64,000 nucleotides of DNA from Pseudoxanthomonas japonensis (GTDB lineage: Bacteria > Pseudomonadota > Gammaproteobacteria > Xanthomonadales > Xanthomonadaceae), in contig NZ_PDWW01000015.1 of the NCBI RefSeq assembly GCF_010093445.1, positions 1-64,000 of the forward strand, written 5' to 3'. Below are positions 51,340-62,500 of this stretch, in pieces. A program made the position numbers and the translations under genes. A model generated the notes under the pieces. It was not told the DNA's origin. It did not search any database and was given only the letters and a program-made list of their open reading frames with translations. Position 1 is the stretch's first letter. Each line of letters opens with the position of its first letter.

Positions 51340-51375
51340 GCGCTTCCCCTGCCCCGGACGCCGCCCCACACGGGA

Positions 51376-51403
51376 CAAAAAAAGCGCCGGGAATCCCCGG
51401 CGC
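51376..51403 (-). terminator. Intrinsic terminator of mdh
   Basis: A stem AAGCGCCGGG-ATTC-CCGGCGCTT is followed on the minus strand by a TTTTTTT run (51376-51382), about 25 bases after the mdh stop. Confidence 0.9.
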
Positions 51404-51427
51404 TTCTTGTACACCATGCGGGCGCGA

Positions 51428-52414
51428 TCAGCCCAGCAGATGCGCCACGCCGCTGCGCTCTTCTTCCAGCTCACCCAGCGTCTTGTCGATCGCAGCCTGG
51501 CTGAAGGCGTCGACCGGCAGGTCCTTCACCATCGTGTACTCGCCGTTCTCGGTGGTGACGGCGAAGCCGAACATCACGCCTTCCGGAATGCCGTAGCTGC
51601 CGTCGGACGGAATGCCCATCGTCACCCACTTGCCGTTGCTGCCCAGCACCCAGTCGCGCACGTGGTCGATGGCGGCGTTGGCGGCCGAGGCGGCCGACGA
51701 CAGGCCGCGCGCTTCGATGATCGCGGCGCCGCGCTTGCCGACCTGCGGGATGAACGTGTTGGCGTTCCAGTCGGCGTCGTTGATGGTGTCTTTCAGCGAC
51801 GTGCCGTTGACGGTGGCGAAGCGGTAGTCCGGGTACATCGTCGGGCTGTGGTTGCCCCACACGACCAGCTTCTCGATGTCGCCCACGGCCACGCCGGCCT
51901 TGTTGGCCAGCTGCGACAGCGCGCGGTTGTGGTCCAGGCGCAGCATGGCGGTGAAGTTCTTCGACGGCAGGCCCGGCGCGGACTTCATGGCGATGTAGGC
52001 GTTGGTGTTGGCCGGGTTGCCGACCACCAGCACCTTGACGTTGCGGCTGGCGACCTTGTTCAGCGCCGCGCCCTGGGCGGTGAAGATCTTGGCGTTCTCG
52101 AGCAGCAGGTCCTTGCGCTCCATGCCCGGGCCGCGCGGACGCGCGCCGACCAGCAGGGCCACGTCGGCGTCCTTGAACGCGACTTCCGGATCGTCGGTAC
52201 CGACGATGCCGGCCAGCAGCGGGAACGCGCAGTCTTCCAGTTCCATGATCACGCCTTTCAGCGCGGCCTGGGCCTTCTCCAGCGGCAGCTCGAGCAGCTG
52301 CAGGATGACCGGCTGGTCCTTGCCCAGCATTTCGCCGGAAGCGATGCGGAACAGCAGCGCGTAGCCGATCTGGCCAGCAGCGCCGGTAACGGCAACACGG
52401 ACGGGGGTTTTCAT
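51428..52414 (-). CDS. mdh: Malate dehydrogenase
   Basis: A 328-residue NAD-dependent malate dehydrogenase (TCA cycle: malate to oxaloacetate). The Rossmann motif is [17 protein letters not shown], substrate arginines lie in [14 protein letters not shown], and the catalytic His is in [13 protein letters not shown]. It belongs to the cytosolic-type (MDH2 lineage) with the usual length. Its own terminator follows; it lies downstream of an aminotransferase on the same strand. Confidence 0.96.
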   Translation of the reverse strand: MKTPVRVAVTGAAGQIGYALLFRIASGEMLGKDQPVILQLLELPLEKAQAALKGVIMELEDCAFPLLAGIVGTDDPEVAFKDADVALLVGARPRGPGMERKDLLLENAKIFTAQGAALNKVASRNVKVLVVGNPANTNAYIAMKSAPGLPSKNFTAMLRLDHNRALSQLANKAGVAVGDIEKLVVWGNHSPTMYPDYRFATVNGTSLKDTINDADWNANTFIPQVGKRGAAIIEARGLSSAASAANAAIDHVRDWVLGSNGKWVTMGIPSDGSYGIPEGVMFGFAVTTENGEYTMVKDLPVDAFSQAAIDKTLGELEEERSGVAHLLG

Positions 52415-52437
52415 GGTGCGGATCCTCGGGGTTACGT

Positions 52438-52485
52438 AGGGCGGGCCCAGGCCCGCCGCGTGGGGAAAGGTGGGCCAAGGCCCAC
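52438..52485. repeat. Double palindrome between aminotransferase and mdh
   Basis: Two short stems in tandem: GGGCGGGCCCAGGCCCGCC (52440-52458) and GTGGGCCAAGGCCCAC (52469-52484), linked by GCGTGGGGAAAG. They lie between the aminotransferase stop and the mdh start on the same strand, compatible with an mRNA-processing or terminator element. No copy elsewhere in the window. Confidence 0.6.
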
Positions 52486-52492
52486 GCGACGG

Positions 52493-53695
52493 TTACTTCA
52501 ACTCGGCAAAGAATTCCTGGAAACGTTGCAGCCCCGGCGCCAGCTGCGGCGTCGGGCAGGTGTAGCTGATGCGCAGCGCGCGCGGCTCGCCGAACGCGGA
52601 GCCGGGCACGCAGGCGACGCCTTTCGCGTCGAGCAGCACGTTGCAGAAATCGACGTCGTTTTCGATCTTCACGCCGTTGTGCGACTTGCCGAACGCGCAG
52701 CTGATGTCGGGGAACACATAGAACGCGCCCTGCGGACGCGGGCAAACCACGCCGGGAATGGCTTCCATCGCCGCCAGCACCTGGTCGCGCTTGGCCTGGA
52801 ATTCGGCGTTCTTCGCCAGCGGCACGTCCTGCGGACCGGTCAGCGCGGCGATGGCCGCGGCGGTGACCACTTCCGGCACGTTGGTGATGTGGTTGGAGTT
52901 CATCGTGGTCAGCGCTTTCGCGACGACTTCGGGACCGGCCATGAAGCCGACACGCCAGCCCGGCATGCCGTAGGTCTTCGACAGCGAGTCGACGAACACC
53001 GTGCGGTCGCGCAGTTCCGGCCGCGCCTGCACGAAGTTGGTGTACGCCAGTCCGTCGAACAGCATGCGGTTGTAGATGTCGTCGGTGATGATCCAGGTGT
53101 CCGGATACTTCACCAGCACGTCGGCCAGCGCGGCGACTTCATCGCGCGTGTAGACCATGCCCGTCGGGTTCGACGGATTGTTGAACAGGAAGACTTTCGG
53201 CTTGTACGTCGCCAGCGCCTCATCCAATTGCGCGGGCGTCAGCTTGTAATCCTGGCCGGCCGGGCACGGCAGCGGCACGGCCTTCGCGTTGACGATGTCG
53301 GCGATGTCGGCGTAGGTGGTCCAGTACGGCGACGGGTAGACGATGGTGTCGCCCTCGTCGAGCAGCGACTCGGCCAGGTTGTACAGGATGTGCTTGGCGC
53401 CGATGCCGGTGGACAGGTTGGCACGCGTGTAGCCGGTCAGGCCCAGCGCTTCGATGTGCTGCAGGAAGGCATCCAGCAGCGCGTCGGTGCCGCGGTTGCT
53501 GCCGTACTGGCCGGAATCCTTCGCCAGCGCGTCGCGGGCGGCCTGGTAGACGTGGTCGCCGGGCAGGAAATTCGGAACGCCGATCGAGAAACTGATGATG
53601 TCGCGGCCGTCGGCCTTCAGCTTCTTGGCCTTCTCGGCAACCGCCATGATCGCACTGGGCTTGGCGCGACCGATGCGCCGGGCAAGCAGGGGCAT
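52493..53695 (-). CDS. Class I/II PLP-dependent aminotransferase
   Basis: A 400-residue aspartate-aminotransferase-fold enzyme. The PLP lysine is in SLSKTYGMPGWRVGF and the cofactor ribose/phosphate segments are NNPSNPTG and DDIYNRMLFDG; the substrate arginine is in ALRISYTCP. The family includes AspC, AlaA and AAT1-type enzymes, so substrate specificity (aspartate, alanine or aromatic) is unclear. Close to mdh, which makes oxaloacetate, so an aspartate role is plausible but only inferred. Confidence 0.88.
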   Translation of the reverse strand: MPLLARRIGRAKPSAIMAVAEKAKKLKADGRDIISFSIGVPNFLPGDHVYQAARDALAKDSGQYGSNRGTDALLDAFLQHIEALGLTGYTRANLSTGIGAKHILYNLAESLLDEGDTIVYPSPYWTTYADIADIVNAKAVPLPCPAGQDYKLTPAQLDEALATYKPKVFLFNNPSNPTGMVYTRDEVAALADVLVKYPDTWIITDDIYNRMLFDGLAYTNFVQARPELRDRTVFVDSLSKTYGMPGWRVGFMAGPEVVAKALTTMNSNHITNVPEVVTAAAIAALTGPQDVPLAKNAEFQAKRDQVLAAMEAIPGVVCPRPQGAFYVFPDISCAFGKSHNGVKIENDVDFCNVLLDAKGVACVPGSAFGEPRALRISYTCPTPQLAPGLQRFQEFFAELK

Positions 53696-53824
53696 TGCAC
53701 AACCTCGCGTGGAAACGGTGATGGAGCGTCGCCGCCGTCTTTTTTGCGGCGCAAAATGGTATCACGGCACCCCACCGCGACCGACTAGCCCATGGTCTAG
53801 GCCGGCAGCGTCACGCGCATGCGG

Positions 53825-54595
53825 TCACTGGTAGTCCACGACGTCGCCCAGGTCGTAGTTCTCGTCGAAATAGGCCTGCCACTGGGCATAAGCCGCGCGC
53901 AGGCAGGCGGGGGTGTCGCAGGCATCCAGTTGCCGGGTCGCCGCGGCCACCGTGCGGTCGCCATCGGGGTAGCGGTCGGCCAGTTCCTTGAACTGCGCGC
54001 GCATGCCGGCGTCCAGCGCGCCGAACTCCTCGTGCCCGCAGACCAGCGCCGCGCGCACGCTGCCGGCGGGCGCATCGGTGTCGCAGGCGGCATCGTCCGG
54101 GCGGCTGGCCATGCGGACCGCCTCCGCGACGCCCTCGCGATCCCGTGCCGTCAGTCGGCGCACGAAGCCCAGCGCCTCCGTCTGCCCGCCTCCCCAGGTG
54201 ATGCGCAGGCTGAAGGCATCCGGTGTTTGAGGATCGGGCACCTTGCGCACGGTGACGGTTTCGCTGGGGCCGGTATCCGACGTCACGTGCAGGGCCAGCG
54301 TGCCGTTGTCCAGGTCGACATCCTCGACCTTGCCGTCCAGCAGGGCACCATCGCGCACCACGCGCAGGCCAGCCGCCTGCCACTCGAAAACGTACAGCGT
54401 TTCCGCGTCGTCGCCCTCGTTCTCCTCGGTGCTCCAGAGACCCTCGAGGCTCTGCTGGAAACGTTCGGCGGACGGCTGTTCGACTTCCGGCGCGGCAGCG
54501 ACGGGGTCGGTGTCGGCGTCCTGCCGGCAGGACGCCAGCAGCAGCGCGGCCAACAGCAGCATCGCGCCCATCAGGCGCGCACGGCGATCCTTCAT
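53825..54595 (-). CDS. Putative lipoprotein, hypothetical
   Basis: A 256-residue predicted lipoprotein (signal ending LLALLLASC-RQDAD). The first part is beta-rich (TLYVFEWQAAGLRVVRDG, GTLALHVTSD) with a helical C-terminal part that has CDTPACLRAAYAQWQAYFDENYDLGDV. The C-terminal CDTPACLRAAY pattern resembles LprI-like segments of secreted lysozyme-inhibitor-related proteins, but I cannot confirm a family. The start at 54595 is used since the upstream extension overlaps the terminator. Confidence 0.6.
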   Translation of the reverse strand: MKDRRARLMGAMLLLAALLLASCRQDADTDPVAAAPEVEQPSAERFQQSLEGLWSTEENEGDDAETLYVFEWQAAGLRVVRDGALLDGKVEDVDLDNGTLALHVTSDTGPSETVTVRKVPDPQTPDAFSLRITWGGGQTEALGFVRRLTARDREGVAEAVRMASRPDDAACDTDAPAGSVRAALVCGHEEFGALDAGMRAQFKELADRYPDGDRTVAAATRQLDACDTPACLRAAYAQWQAYFDENYDLGDVVDYQ

Positions 54596-54612
54596 GGTGG
54601 TGCTCCCAAACA

Positions 54613-54641
54613 AAAAAGGGCCGGTCAACGACCGGCCCTTT
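54613..54641 (-). terminator. Intrinsic terminator of the cyclophilin gene
   Basis: A stem AAAGGGCCGGTC / GACCGGCCCTTT with a short loop is followed by TTTTT on the minus strand (54613-54617), just past the peptidylprolyl isomerase stop. Confidence 0.9.
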
Positions 54642-54648
54642 CATTCCA

Positions 54649-55146
54649 TCACGCGGACAGGAAGCGGTTCCACTCCGCCACGCGCTCGGCCTTGGCGGCC
54701 AGCGCCGCATCGGTGTCGCCGGCGATGGTGACCTTGGTGATCAGGTCGCCCTGCTTCACCGCATCCACCACGTCCAGGCCCTCGGTGACCTTGCCGAACA
54801 CGGTGTGCTTGCCGTCCAGCCACGGGGTGGGCACGTGGGTGATGAAGAACTGGCTGCCGTTGGTGTTCGGGCCGGCATTGGCCATGGACAGCACGCCGCG
54901 CTCATGGCGCACGCCGTTGGTGGTCTCGTCCTCGAACCGGTAGCCGGGGCCGCCACGGCCGGATCCCTCGGGGCAACCGCCCTGGATCATGAAATCGGGG
55001 ATCACGCGGTGGAAGTTCAGGCCGTCGTAGAAGCCGCGCTTGGCCAGGTTGACGAAGTTGGCCACCGTCAGCGGGGCCTTGTCGGGGTACAGCTCGATCG
55101 TGATCGGGCCGCGCGAGGTGTCGATGGTGGCAGTCAGCTGACTCAT
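54649..55146 (-). CDS. ppiB: Peptidylprolyl cis-trans isomerase (cyclophilin)
   Basis: A 165-residue cytoplasmic cyclophilin. Catalytic and binding motifs are [13 protein letters not shown] and [20 protein letters not shown]. No signal peptide is present. It assists folding by proline isomerisation. Divergent from typA; ends in a strong terminator. Confidence 0.93.
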   Translation of the reverse strand: MSQLTATIDTSRGPITIELYPDKAPLTVANFVNLAKRGFYDGLNFHRVIPDFMIQGGCPEGSGRGGPGYRFEDETTNGVRHERGVLSMANAGPNTNGSQFFITHVPTPWLDGKHTVFGKVTEGLDVVDAVKQGDLITKVTIAGDTDAALAAKAERVAEWNRFLSA

Positions 55147-55511
55147 GGAACGGTTCTCCAGGGGTGAAATAAGGTGGCGGTCGGCTCTGCGCCACTGCTG
55201 CGCGCTCTGGCACGGGCCAGGGGCGTCAACGGTGGTGCCTGAGCTGCCCCCGGCGGTCGTGCAGGCCGCGGGCGTCGCCAGAGGAACGACGGGCGCCCGT
55301 TCAGGCGCCCTCCGCTTCCCAGATCACGACGATCCGGCGCGATTTCAAGGGCGGCCCCTTCGGCGGCCGGCGTCCGTTCTGGCGTTATTCGGAAAATCAG
55401 GTGCTTAGCGCGCCATAGCCCGCTATAATACGCCGCCTTCTTTCCTCCCCGTCCTCGCGCCCTGCCCCTTCGAAGGGGGTATCCGGGTGCGTTTTTCCGA
55501 TCCCAGAATCC
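55147..55511. other. ppiB / typA divergent intergenic region with a -10 box
   Basis: A 365-base gap. A consensus TATAAT lies at 55424-55429, about 83 bases before the typA start; a -35 of poor quality (GTGCTT at 55401 or TGCTTA at 55402) precedes it, so this is a plausible but weak sigma-70 promoter. Towards ppiB I see no repeat and no credible gene; several short GC-rich runs only. Confidence 0.5.
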
Positions 55512-57341
55512 ATGTCCATCGAAAACCTCCGCAATATCGCGATCGTCGCGCACGTCGACCACGGCAAGACCACCCTCGTCGACCAGCTGCTGAAGCAGTC
55601 CGGCACCCTCTCCGAGCGCACCGTGCTGGCCGAGCGCGTGATGGACAGCAACGACCAGGAAAAGGAACGTGGCATCACGATCCTGGCCAAGAACACCGCC
55701 ATCACCTGGCAGGGCAACCGCATCAACATCGTCGACACCCCGGGCCACGCCGACTTCGGTGGCGAGGTCGAGCGCGTGCTGTCGATGGTCGACACCGTGC
55801 TGATCCTGGTCGACGCGATGGACGGCCCGATGCCGCAGACGCGCTTCGTCACCCAGAAGGCGTTCGCGATGGGCTTCAAGCCGATCGTGGTGATCAACAA
55901 GGTCGACCGCCCCGGCTCGCGTCCGGAGTGGGTCGTGGAGCAGGTGTGGGACCTGTTCGACCGCCTGGGCGCCACGCCCGAGCAGATGGATTTCCCGATC
56001 GTCTACGCGTCGGCGCTGAACGGCTATGCCGGTCTGGAGGACACGGTGCGCGGCGGCGACATGACCCCGCTGTACGAAGCGATCATGCAGCACGCGCCGA
56101 AGCCGGAAGTGGACCCGGAAGGCGCCTTCCAGATGCGCATCAGCCAGCTGGACTACAACAACTTCGTCGGCGTCATCGGCATCGGCCGCATCCAGCGCGG
56201 CACGCTGAAGAAGAACATGCCGGTCGCCGTCATCGACCGCGAAGGCAAGAAGCGCCAGGGCAAGGTGCTGCAGGTGCTGGGCTTCCTGGGCCTGGAGCGC
56301 ATCGAGCAGGACAGCGCCGAGGCCGGTGACATCGTCGCCATCTCCGGCATCCAGGACCTCACCATCTCCGACACCGTCTGCGCGCTGGACACCCCGGAAG
56401 CACTGCCGGCGCTGACCGTCGATGAGCCGACCATCTCGATGACCTTCCAGGTGAACAACTCGCCGTTCGCCGGCCACAAGGACCTGTCGGGCGGCAAGTT
56501 CCTGACCAGCCGCCAGCTGAAGGAGCGCCTGGAGCGCGAGACCGTGCACAACGTCGCGCTGAAGGTCGAACAGCTGGAAGACGCCGACAAGTTCCTGGTC
56601 TCCGGCCGCGGCGAGCTGCACCTGTCGGTGCTGATCGAGAACATGCGCCGCGAAGGCTACGAACTGGCCGTTTCGCGTCCGGAAGTGATCATCAAGGAAA
56701 TCGACGGCCAGATGATGGAGCCGATCGAACAACTCGTCGTCGACGTGGAAGAAGTCCACCAGGGCGGCGTGATGGAGAAGCTGGGCACCCGCAAGGGCCA
56801 GCTGAAGAACATGGAGCCGGACGGCAAGGGCCGCGTGCGCCTGGACTACCAGATCCCGGCGCGTGGCCTGATCGGCTTCCAGAACGAGTTCAAGACGCTG
56901 ACGCAGGGCTCGGGCCTGCTGTTCCACGTGTTCGACCACTACGGTCCGAAGGAACAGGGCGCCATCGCCAAGCGCCTGAACGGCGTGATGATCGCCAATG
57001 CGCCGGGCGCCACGCCGGCCTATTCGCTGGGCCCGCTGCAGGAGCGCGGCAAGCTGTTCGCCGCCGAAGGCGACAACGTCTACGAAGGCCAGCTGATCGG
57101 CATCCACTCCAAGGACAACGACCTGACCGTCAACGCGATCAAGACCAAGCCGCTGACCAACATGCGCGCCTCGGGCAAGGACGATGCCATCCAGCTGACG
57201 CCGGCGATCAAGTTCTCGCTGGAACAGGCGCTGGACTTCATCGACGACGACGAACTGGTCGAGATCACGCCGAAGGAAATCCGCCTGCGCAAGAAGTTCC
57301 TGACCGAAAGCGATCGCAAGCGCGCCTCGCGCGCCGCCTGA
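55512..57341 (+). CDS. typA: Ribosome-associated GTPase TypA/BipA
   Basis: A 609-residue translational GTPase that binds ribosomes and is needed for stress and low-temperature growth. G1 is AHVDHGKTT (residues 13-21), the switch segment [14 protein letters not shown]3 DTPGHADF and G4 NKVD; the later domains include the TypA-specific C-terminal portion. Length matches the family. DUF2127 follows 16 bases downstream on the same strand. Confidence 0.97.
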   Translation: MSIENLRNIAIVAHVDHGKTTLVDQLLKQSGTLSERTVLAERVMDSNDQEKERGITILAKNTAITWQGNRINIVDTPGHADFGGEVERVLSMVDTVLILVDAMDGPMPQTRFVTQKAFAMGFKPIVVINKVDRPGSRPEWVVEQVWDLFDRLGATPEQMDFPIVYASALNGYAGLEDTVRGGDMTPLYEAIMQHAPKPEVDPEGAFQMRISQLDYNNFVGVIGIGRIQRGTLKKNMPVAVIDREGKKRQGKVLQVLGFLGLERIEQDSAEAGDIVAISGIQDLTISDTVCALDTPEALPALTVDEPTISMTFQVNNSPFAGHKDLSGGKFLTSRQLKERLERETVHNVALKVEQLEDADKFLVSGRGELHLSVLIENMRREGYELAVSRPEVIIKEIDGQMMEPIEQLVVDVEEVHQGGVMEKLGTRKGQLKNMEPDGKGRVRLDYQIPARGLIGFQNEFKTLTQGSGLLFHVFDHYGPKEQGAIAKRLNGVMIANAPGATPAYSLGPLQERGKLFAAEGDNVYEGQLIGIHSKDNDLTVNAIKTKPLTNMRASGKDDAIQLTPAIKFSLEQALDFIDDDELVEITPKEIRLRKKFLTESDRKRASRAA

Positions 57342-57356
57342 CCGCAGCACCGCGCC

Positions 57357-57827
57357 TTGGAGACGTCCGCGTACAACCCGGATCCCAGGGCGCATCCCGG
57401 CCTGCACGCCATCGCCCTGTTCGAGGGCGCCAAGGGCGTGCTGGCCCTGGCCCTCGCCGGCGGACTGCTGGCGCTGGGCCCGGATCGCCTGCGCGAGAGC
57501 GTGCAGGCGATCGTCAGCCGCTTCGTTCCCAGCGCCGGCCCCGGCGTGATGGGCCAATGGCTGGACAAGATCAATCCCGAGTCCGTCCACGTCGCGGTGC
57601 TGATCATCGTGGTCTACGCCGGCATGCGCCTGCTGGAAGCCTGGGGCCTGTGGCGCGCCCGCGCCTGGGCGTCGTGGCTGGGCTGCATCGGCTCGGCGGC
57701 CTACCTGCCGCTGGAGGTCGATGCGCTGTACCGCCATCCCGGCTGGCCCACCGCGGCGCTGCTCGTCGTCAACCTGGTGATCGTCTGGGTCCTGTGGCGC
57801 GACATCCGCCGCCGCAAGACCATTTGA
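57357..57827 (+). CDS. DUF2127 integral membrane protein
   Basis: A 156-residue membrane protein with about four helices (ALFEGAKGVLALALAGGLLALG, VAVLIIVVYAGMRLLEAWGLW, LGCIGSAAYLPLEVDALYR, AALLVVNLVIVWVLW). PGLHAIALFEGAKG at the start is typical of DUF2127. The best start is TTG at 57357; another start is possible. It probably follows typA in one transcript. Function unknown. Confidence 0.75.
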   Translation: METSAYNPDPRAHPGLHAIALFEGAKGVLALALAGGLLALGPDRLRESVQAIVSRFVPSAGPGVMGQWLDKINPESVHVAVLIIVVYAGMRLLEAWGLWRARAWASWLGCIGSAAYLPLEVDALYRHPGWPTAALLVVNLVIVWVLWRDIRRRKTI

Positions 57828-57878
57828 CGCACGGCCCGGCCGCTGCGTAGCCTGCGGCAACCCCGCGAAGGTGACTGC

Positions 57879-59477
57879 ATGCGTCGACTCCTGCTGCCGT
57901 TCTGCCTGACGCTCGCCCTGGTCGCCTGCCAGCCGGCGACGCCACCGGCCGCGACGGCACCCGCGCCGACCGACTTCATCTACGCCGAGCTCGACATCGC
58001 CGACCTGCAGTCGCGCATGCAGTCGGGCGAACTGGACAGCCGCAAGCTCACGCAGGCCTACCTGGACCGCATCGCCGCGGTCGACAAGGCGGGGCCGCAG
58101 CTCAACGCCGTCATCGAACTCAATCCCGATGCCCTGAAGGAGGCCGCGCTGCGCGACGTCGAGCGGCGCGCCAATACCGTGCGCGGACCGCTGCATGGCA
58201 TCCCGGTGCTGCTGAAGGACAACATCGACGCGGTGCCGATGGCCACTTCCGCCGGCTCGCTGGCGCTGAAGGATTTCCGTCCGGGCCAGGACGCCTTCCT
58301 GGTCCGCCGGCTGCGCGAGGCCGGCGCGGTCATCCTCGGCAAGACCAACCTGAGCGAGTGGGCCAACTTCCGTTCCACGCATTCCACCTCGGGCTGGAGC
58401 GGGCGCGGCGGCCAGACCCGCAACCCCTACGCCCTGGACCGCAATCCCTGCGGTTCCAGCTCGGGCAGCGCGGTCGCGGTATCGGCCAACCTCGTCACGA
58501 TCAGCGTGGGCACCGAAACCGACGGCAGCATCGTCTGCCCGGCCGCCATCAACGGCGTGGTGGGACTGAAGCCGACGGTGGGCCTGATCAGCCGGCAAGG
58601 CATCCTGCCGATCTCGCACAGCCAGGACACGGCAGGCCCCATCGCCCGCAGCGTATCGGACGCGGCCCTGCTGCTGGCCGCGCTGGCCGGACGCGATGCC
58701 GCCGACGCCGCCACCACCCAGGCGAGCTGGAATACCGCGCTCGACTACAGCGCACGCCTGAAGCCAGGCGCGCTGAAAGGCGCCCGCATCGGCGTGCTGC
58801 GCAGCAAGGCGGCGATCCACCCCGACGCCGCTGCCGCACTGGAAGGCGCGATCCAGGTGATGCGCGAAGCCGGCGCGGTCGTCGTGGATGCGGAGATTCC
58901 CACCGACGGCCAATGGAATGCGGACGAACTGCAGCTGATGCTGTACGAGTTCAAGCACGGCGTGGAGCGGTACCTGACGGAGCGCAAGGCCCCGCTCACG
59001 ACGCTGTCGCAGCTGATCGGCTACAACGAGCAGTACCGCGTCTCCGAGATGCCGTTCTTCGGCCAGGAGCTGTTCGAACAGGCCAACGCCAAGGGCGGGC
59101 TGGGCGAAGCGGAGTACATCGCCGCCCGCAGCCGCGCGCGCCGGCTTGCCGGCCCGGAAGGCATCGATGCCGCGCTCAAGGCGCAGCAACTGGTCGCACT
59201 GATCGCGCCGACCACCGGTCCGGCCTGGCTGACCGACCACAAGGCGGGGGACCACTTCCCCGGTGCGGGCTACGGTGCCGCGGCAGTGGCCGGCTATCCC
59301 AGCCTCACTATCCCGATGGGCCACAGCGATGGCCTGCCGCTCGGCGTCGTGTTCATCGGACCGGCGTGGAGCGAGGCGCAGCTGATCGCGCTGGGGTACG
59401 ACTACGAACAACGCACCCGCGCGCGCAAGCCACCGGAGTACTGGCCCACGCTGCCGCCGCGCACGCCCCGGCGCTGA
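57879..59477 (+). CDS. Lipoprotein amidase (amidase-signature family)
   Basis: A 532-residue exported lipoprotein (LTLALVACQ-PATP). The amidase-signature catalytic triad is visible: Lys in LLKDNIDAV, the cis-Ser in GTETDGSI and the nucleophile Ser in NPCGSSSGSAVAVSANL. GLKPTVGLISRQG and SVSDAALLLAALAG are family segments. It should hydrolyse an amide outside the cytoplasm; substrate unknown. Similar exported amidases occur widely in Xanthomonadaceae. Confidence 0.88.
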   Translation: MRRLLLPFCLTLALVACQPATPPAATAPAPTDFIYAELDIADLQSRMQSGELDSRKLTQAYLDRIAAVDKAGPQLNAVIELNPDALKEAALRDVERRANTVRGPLHGIPVLLKDNIDAVPMATSAGSLALKDFRPGQDAFLVRRLREAGAVILGKTNLSEWANFRSTHSTSGWSGRGGQTRNPYALDRNPCGSSSGSAVAVSANLVTISVGTETDGSIVCPAAINGVVGLKPTVGLISRQGILPISHSQDTAGPIARSVSDAALLLAALAGRDAADAATTQASWNTALDYSARLKPGALKGARIGVLRSKAAIHPDAAAALEGAIQVMREAGAVVVDAEIPTDGQWNADELQLMLYEFKHGVERYLTERKAPLTTLSQLIGYNEQYRVSEMPFFGQELFEQANAKGGLGEAEYIAARSRARRLAGPEGIDAALKAQQLVALIAPTTGPAWLTDHKAGDHFPGAGYGAAAVAGYPSLTIPMGHSDGLPLGVVFIGPAWSEAQLIALGYDYEQRTRARKPPEYWPTLPPRTPRR

Positions 59478-59519
59478 TGTCCAGCCGGAAAATGTGAGTC
59501 ATTTTGCGCGAGGAAGCGC

Positions 59520-62500
59520 TTGCAGGCGCTTCCCGTTCGTGGCGTCATAGCAGCCAACCAGCAGGCGGGGATCGCACGCGTGGAGTCAGGCGCGGACCGG
59601 GCATCGGAACTGCGGGCGTTCAGTGGATTGGAGTCCACCGCCCGCCTGCGGCAGCGCAACCTGAATTCGCTGGCATGGGGCGTCCTGGTCATCGCCAGCC
59701 TGCTTTCCCTGTGGGCCGGTGCCACGGCCTGGCAGCAGGCACGGGAACACGCCCGTGCGCAGTTCGACGCCCGAGCGGACGCGGTGGCCACGGCGGTCGC
59801 CACGCACATGAACGCGTACGAAGACACCGTGCGTGCCGCCGCCGCGGTGCTTGAGGGACGCGAGGACATCGGGCAGGACGACTTCCTGGCCTTCGTCGAG
59901 AAACTGAAGGTACCCACCCGCCATGCCGGCGTGCATGGGTTAGGCTTCGCGCGCCGCGTACGGCTGGAAGAGCGCGATGCGTACGTCACCGCGCAGCGCG
60001 CCCGCTACGGCGATGCGTTCGCCATCCACCCCGCTGGCGATCGGGCCGAATACGTCGTGATCGACCTGCTCTATCCGGCCGCCCCGGGCATGCGTCCACT
60101 GCTGGGCAAGGACGTGATGGCGGAAGCTGCGCGGCGCAGCGCCATCGAGTCGGCGCGCGACAGCGGCGAACTGGCCTCCGCACCGCTGGTGGCGCTCGGC
60201 GATGCGACCAGGGGCAGCACGGGGCTTGCGGGGTTCCTGCTGTATGCGCCGGTCTATGCCGATCCGGTCGGCGCGCGCGATGGCGTGGAGGCACGGCGAC
60301 GCCTGCTGCGCGGCTTCGCCACCGCGGGCTTCGGCTGGCAGCGCGTGATGGAGGACGCGGTCGGGCCGGGTGGCGGAGAGTTCGACCTGCAGTTGCTCGC
60401 CCACGACCGTGGCGACGCTCCGATCTTCGAGACCGGGACGCTTAAGGCCCGCCATGGCGGCGGGTGGCAGCCCGCGTTCACTGCGCAGCGCGACCTGCGG
60501 CTGCTGGGAAGCGAATGGCGCCTGGTCCTGCGGTCGCCTCCGCTGCGCGACGCGATGCCGGGATTGACATCCATCGTCCTGCTGACGGCGGGCGGTATCG
60601 GTCTTGGCGTCTTGCTGTTCCTGCTGTTGCGCAACCTCGCGCGCACGGAGCGCCGCAGCCGCGCGCTGCTGGACGCTGTGGCCGACCACCTGCCTGCCCT
60701 GATCGCCTACATCGACGGCAACGGCCGCTACGGCTTCGCCAATCGCGCCTGCCGCGCGTGGTCGGGGTCGTCCGAAGGCTGGAACGATCGCCACGTGGAC
60801 GACGTGCATGCCGATGCCCCCGGCTTCCTCGCCTCCCTCAAGCGTGCGATGCACGACTGCACCCCGGATCACTGGATCGCCTGGGAAACCGACCTGGGCC
60901 AGCCCGCGCGCGCGGTCCACCTGTACCTGGTGCCCGATGTCGCGTCCGGCCGGAAAATCGCCGGCTGGTACCTGATGGGAAACGATGTCAGCGAACAGGT
61001 CAGCGCGCGTCGCGAACTGGCGATGGCCCGCGACCACCTGAAACGCGTCACCGACCGCTTGCCTGCGCTGATCGCGCAGTTCGATACGCGGCAGCGCCTG
61101 GTCTTCCACAACCGCGCCTTCGCCGAACAGGTCCGGTGGCGGACGCCGCCACGCCCGGGCGTGACCATGCGCGAACTGTTCGGCGAAGAGGCCCACCAGC
61201 GGCGCACGCCGCATGTCGAGGCGGCGCTCGCCGGGCGCGAGGGCGAGTTCGAGAGCAGCTTCTCCACCGCCGACGGCATGCGGCGGATGCACAGTTTCTA
61301 TACGCCCGACATCGACGACACGGGCAACGTCTCCGGCTTCTTCGTGATGTCGGTCGACGTCACCGAGAAAGCCCGCCTCGAGCATGCACTGCACGACGCC
61401 AACGAACTGGCCGAAGTCACGCTGACCTCCATCAGCGAGGCCGTCATCACCGTGGACGTGGCGAGCCGCGTGACGTACATGAACCCGACCGCGGAAGCGC
61501 TGTGCGGCTGGAGCCTGGAACAGGCGCTGGGCGAACCGCTGGACCAGGTGGCGCCGCTGGCCCGCATCGCGTTGCCGGAGGGGGACGACGAAGACCTGCA
61601 TCCGACCGGCCTGCCGGGCGACCTGCAACTGGTGCGCCGCGACGGCAGCCGCATGCTGGTGGAACGTTCGCTGTCCGCCATCCACGACCGGGACGAACGC
61701 ATGGTCGGCACGGTGATGGTCCTGCGCGACATCACCGAATCGCGCGCCCTCAGCTCGCGCATGACGTACCTTGCCCACCACGACGCGCTGACCGGCCTGC
61801 CGAACCGCCTGCAACTCAACGAGCGACTGGGCCAGGCCATCACCCATGCGACCAACCACGGCAACGGCATCGCGGTGCTGTTCCTCGACCTGGACCTCTT
61901 CAAGCACGTCAACGACGCGCTCGGCCACCACACCGGCGACGAGCTGCTGCAGCAGGTGGCGCGCCGGATCCAGCGCAACATCGGCAACCTCGGCAGCGTG
62001 TACCGCACCGGCGGCGACGAGTTCGTGGTGCTGCTGCCCGACATCCTGACGCGCGACGGCGTGCTGCAGATCGCCGACCGGCTGCTCGCCCTCGGCGGCA
62101 CGCCGTACACGGTCGCCTCGCACGAACTGCACCAGGCCTTCAGCATCGGCATCAGCCTGTTCCCCGAGGACGGCTACGATGCCGCCACACTGATGATGCG
62201 CGCCGACGCCGCCATGTACCTGGCCAAGCGCAACGGCCGCAACGCCACGCGCTTCTACACGCGCGAACTGGCCTCCAGCGTGGACGCGCGCATCGAACTG
62301 GAGAACAGCCTGCGCCGCAGCCTGCGCAACGGCGATCTCTCGCTGCACTACCAGCCGCAGGTCGACCGGGTCAGCGGCCGCATCGTCGGCGTCGAAGGCC
62401 TGGCCCGCTGGCAGCGCGGCGACCGCCTGATGCTGCCGGGCGAATTCCTGCCGATCGCCGAGGAGACCAACCTCATCGTCGACATCGACCAGTGGGCGAT

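Noticed and set aside
55143-59411. A 1422-codon open frame on the minus strand
   Set aside because: It lies antisense to typA, DUF2127 and the amidase, which have clear motifs; its translation is Arg/Val/Asp/His-rich low complexity, typical of a shadow frame in GC-rich DNA.
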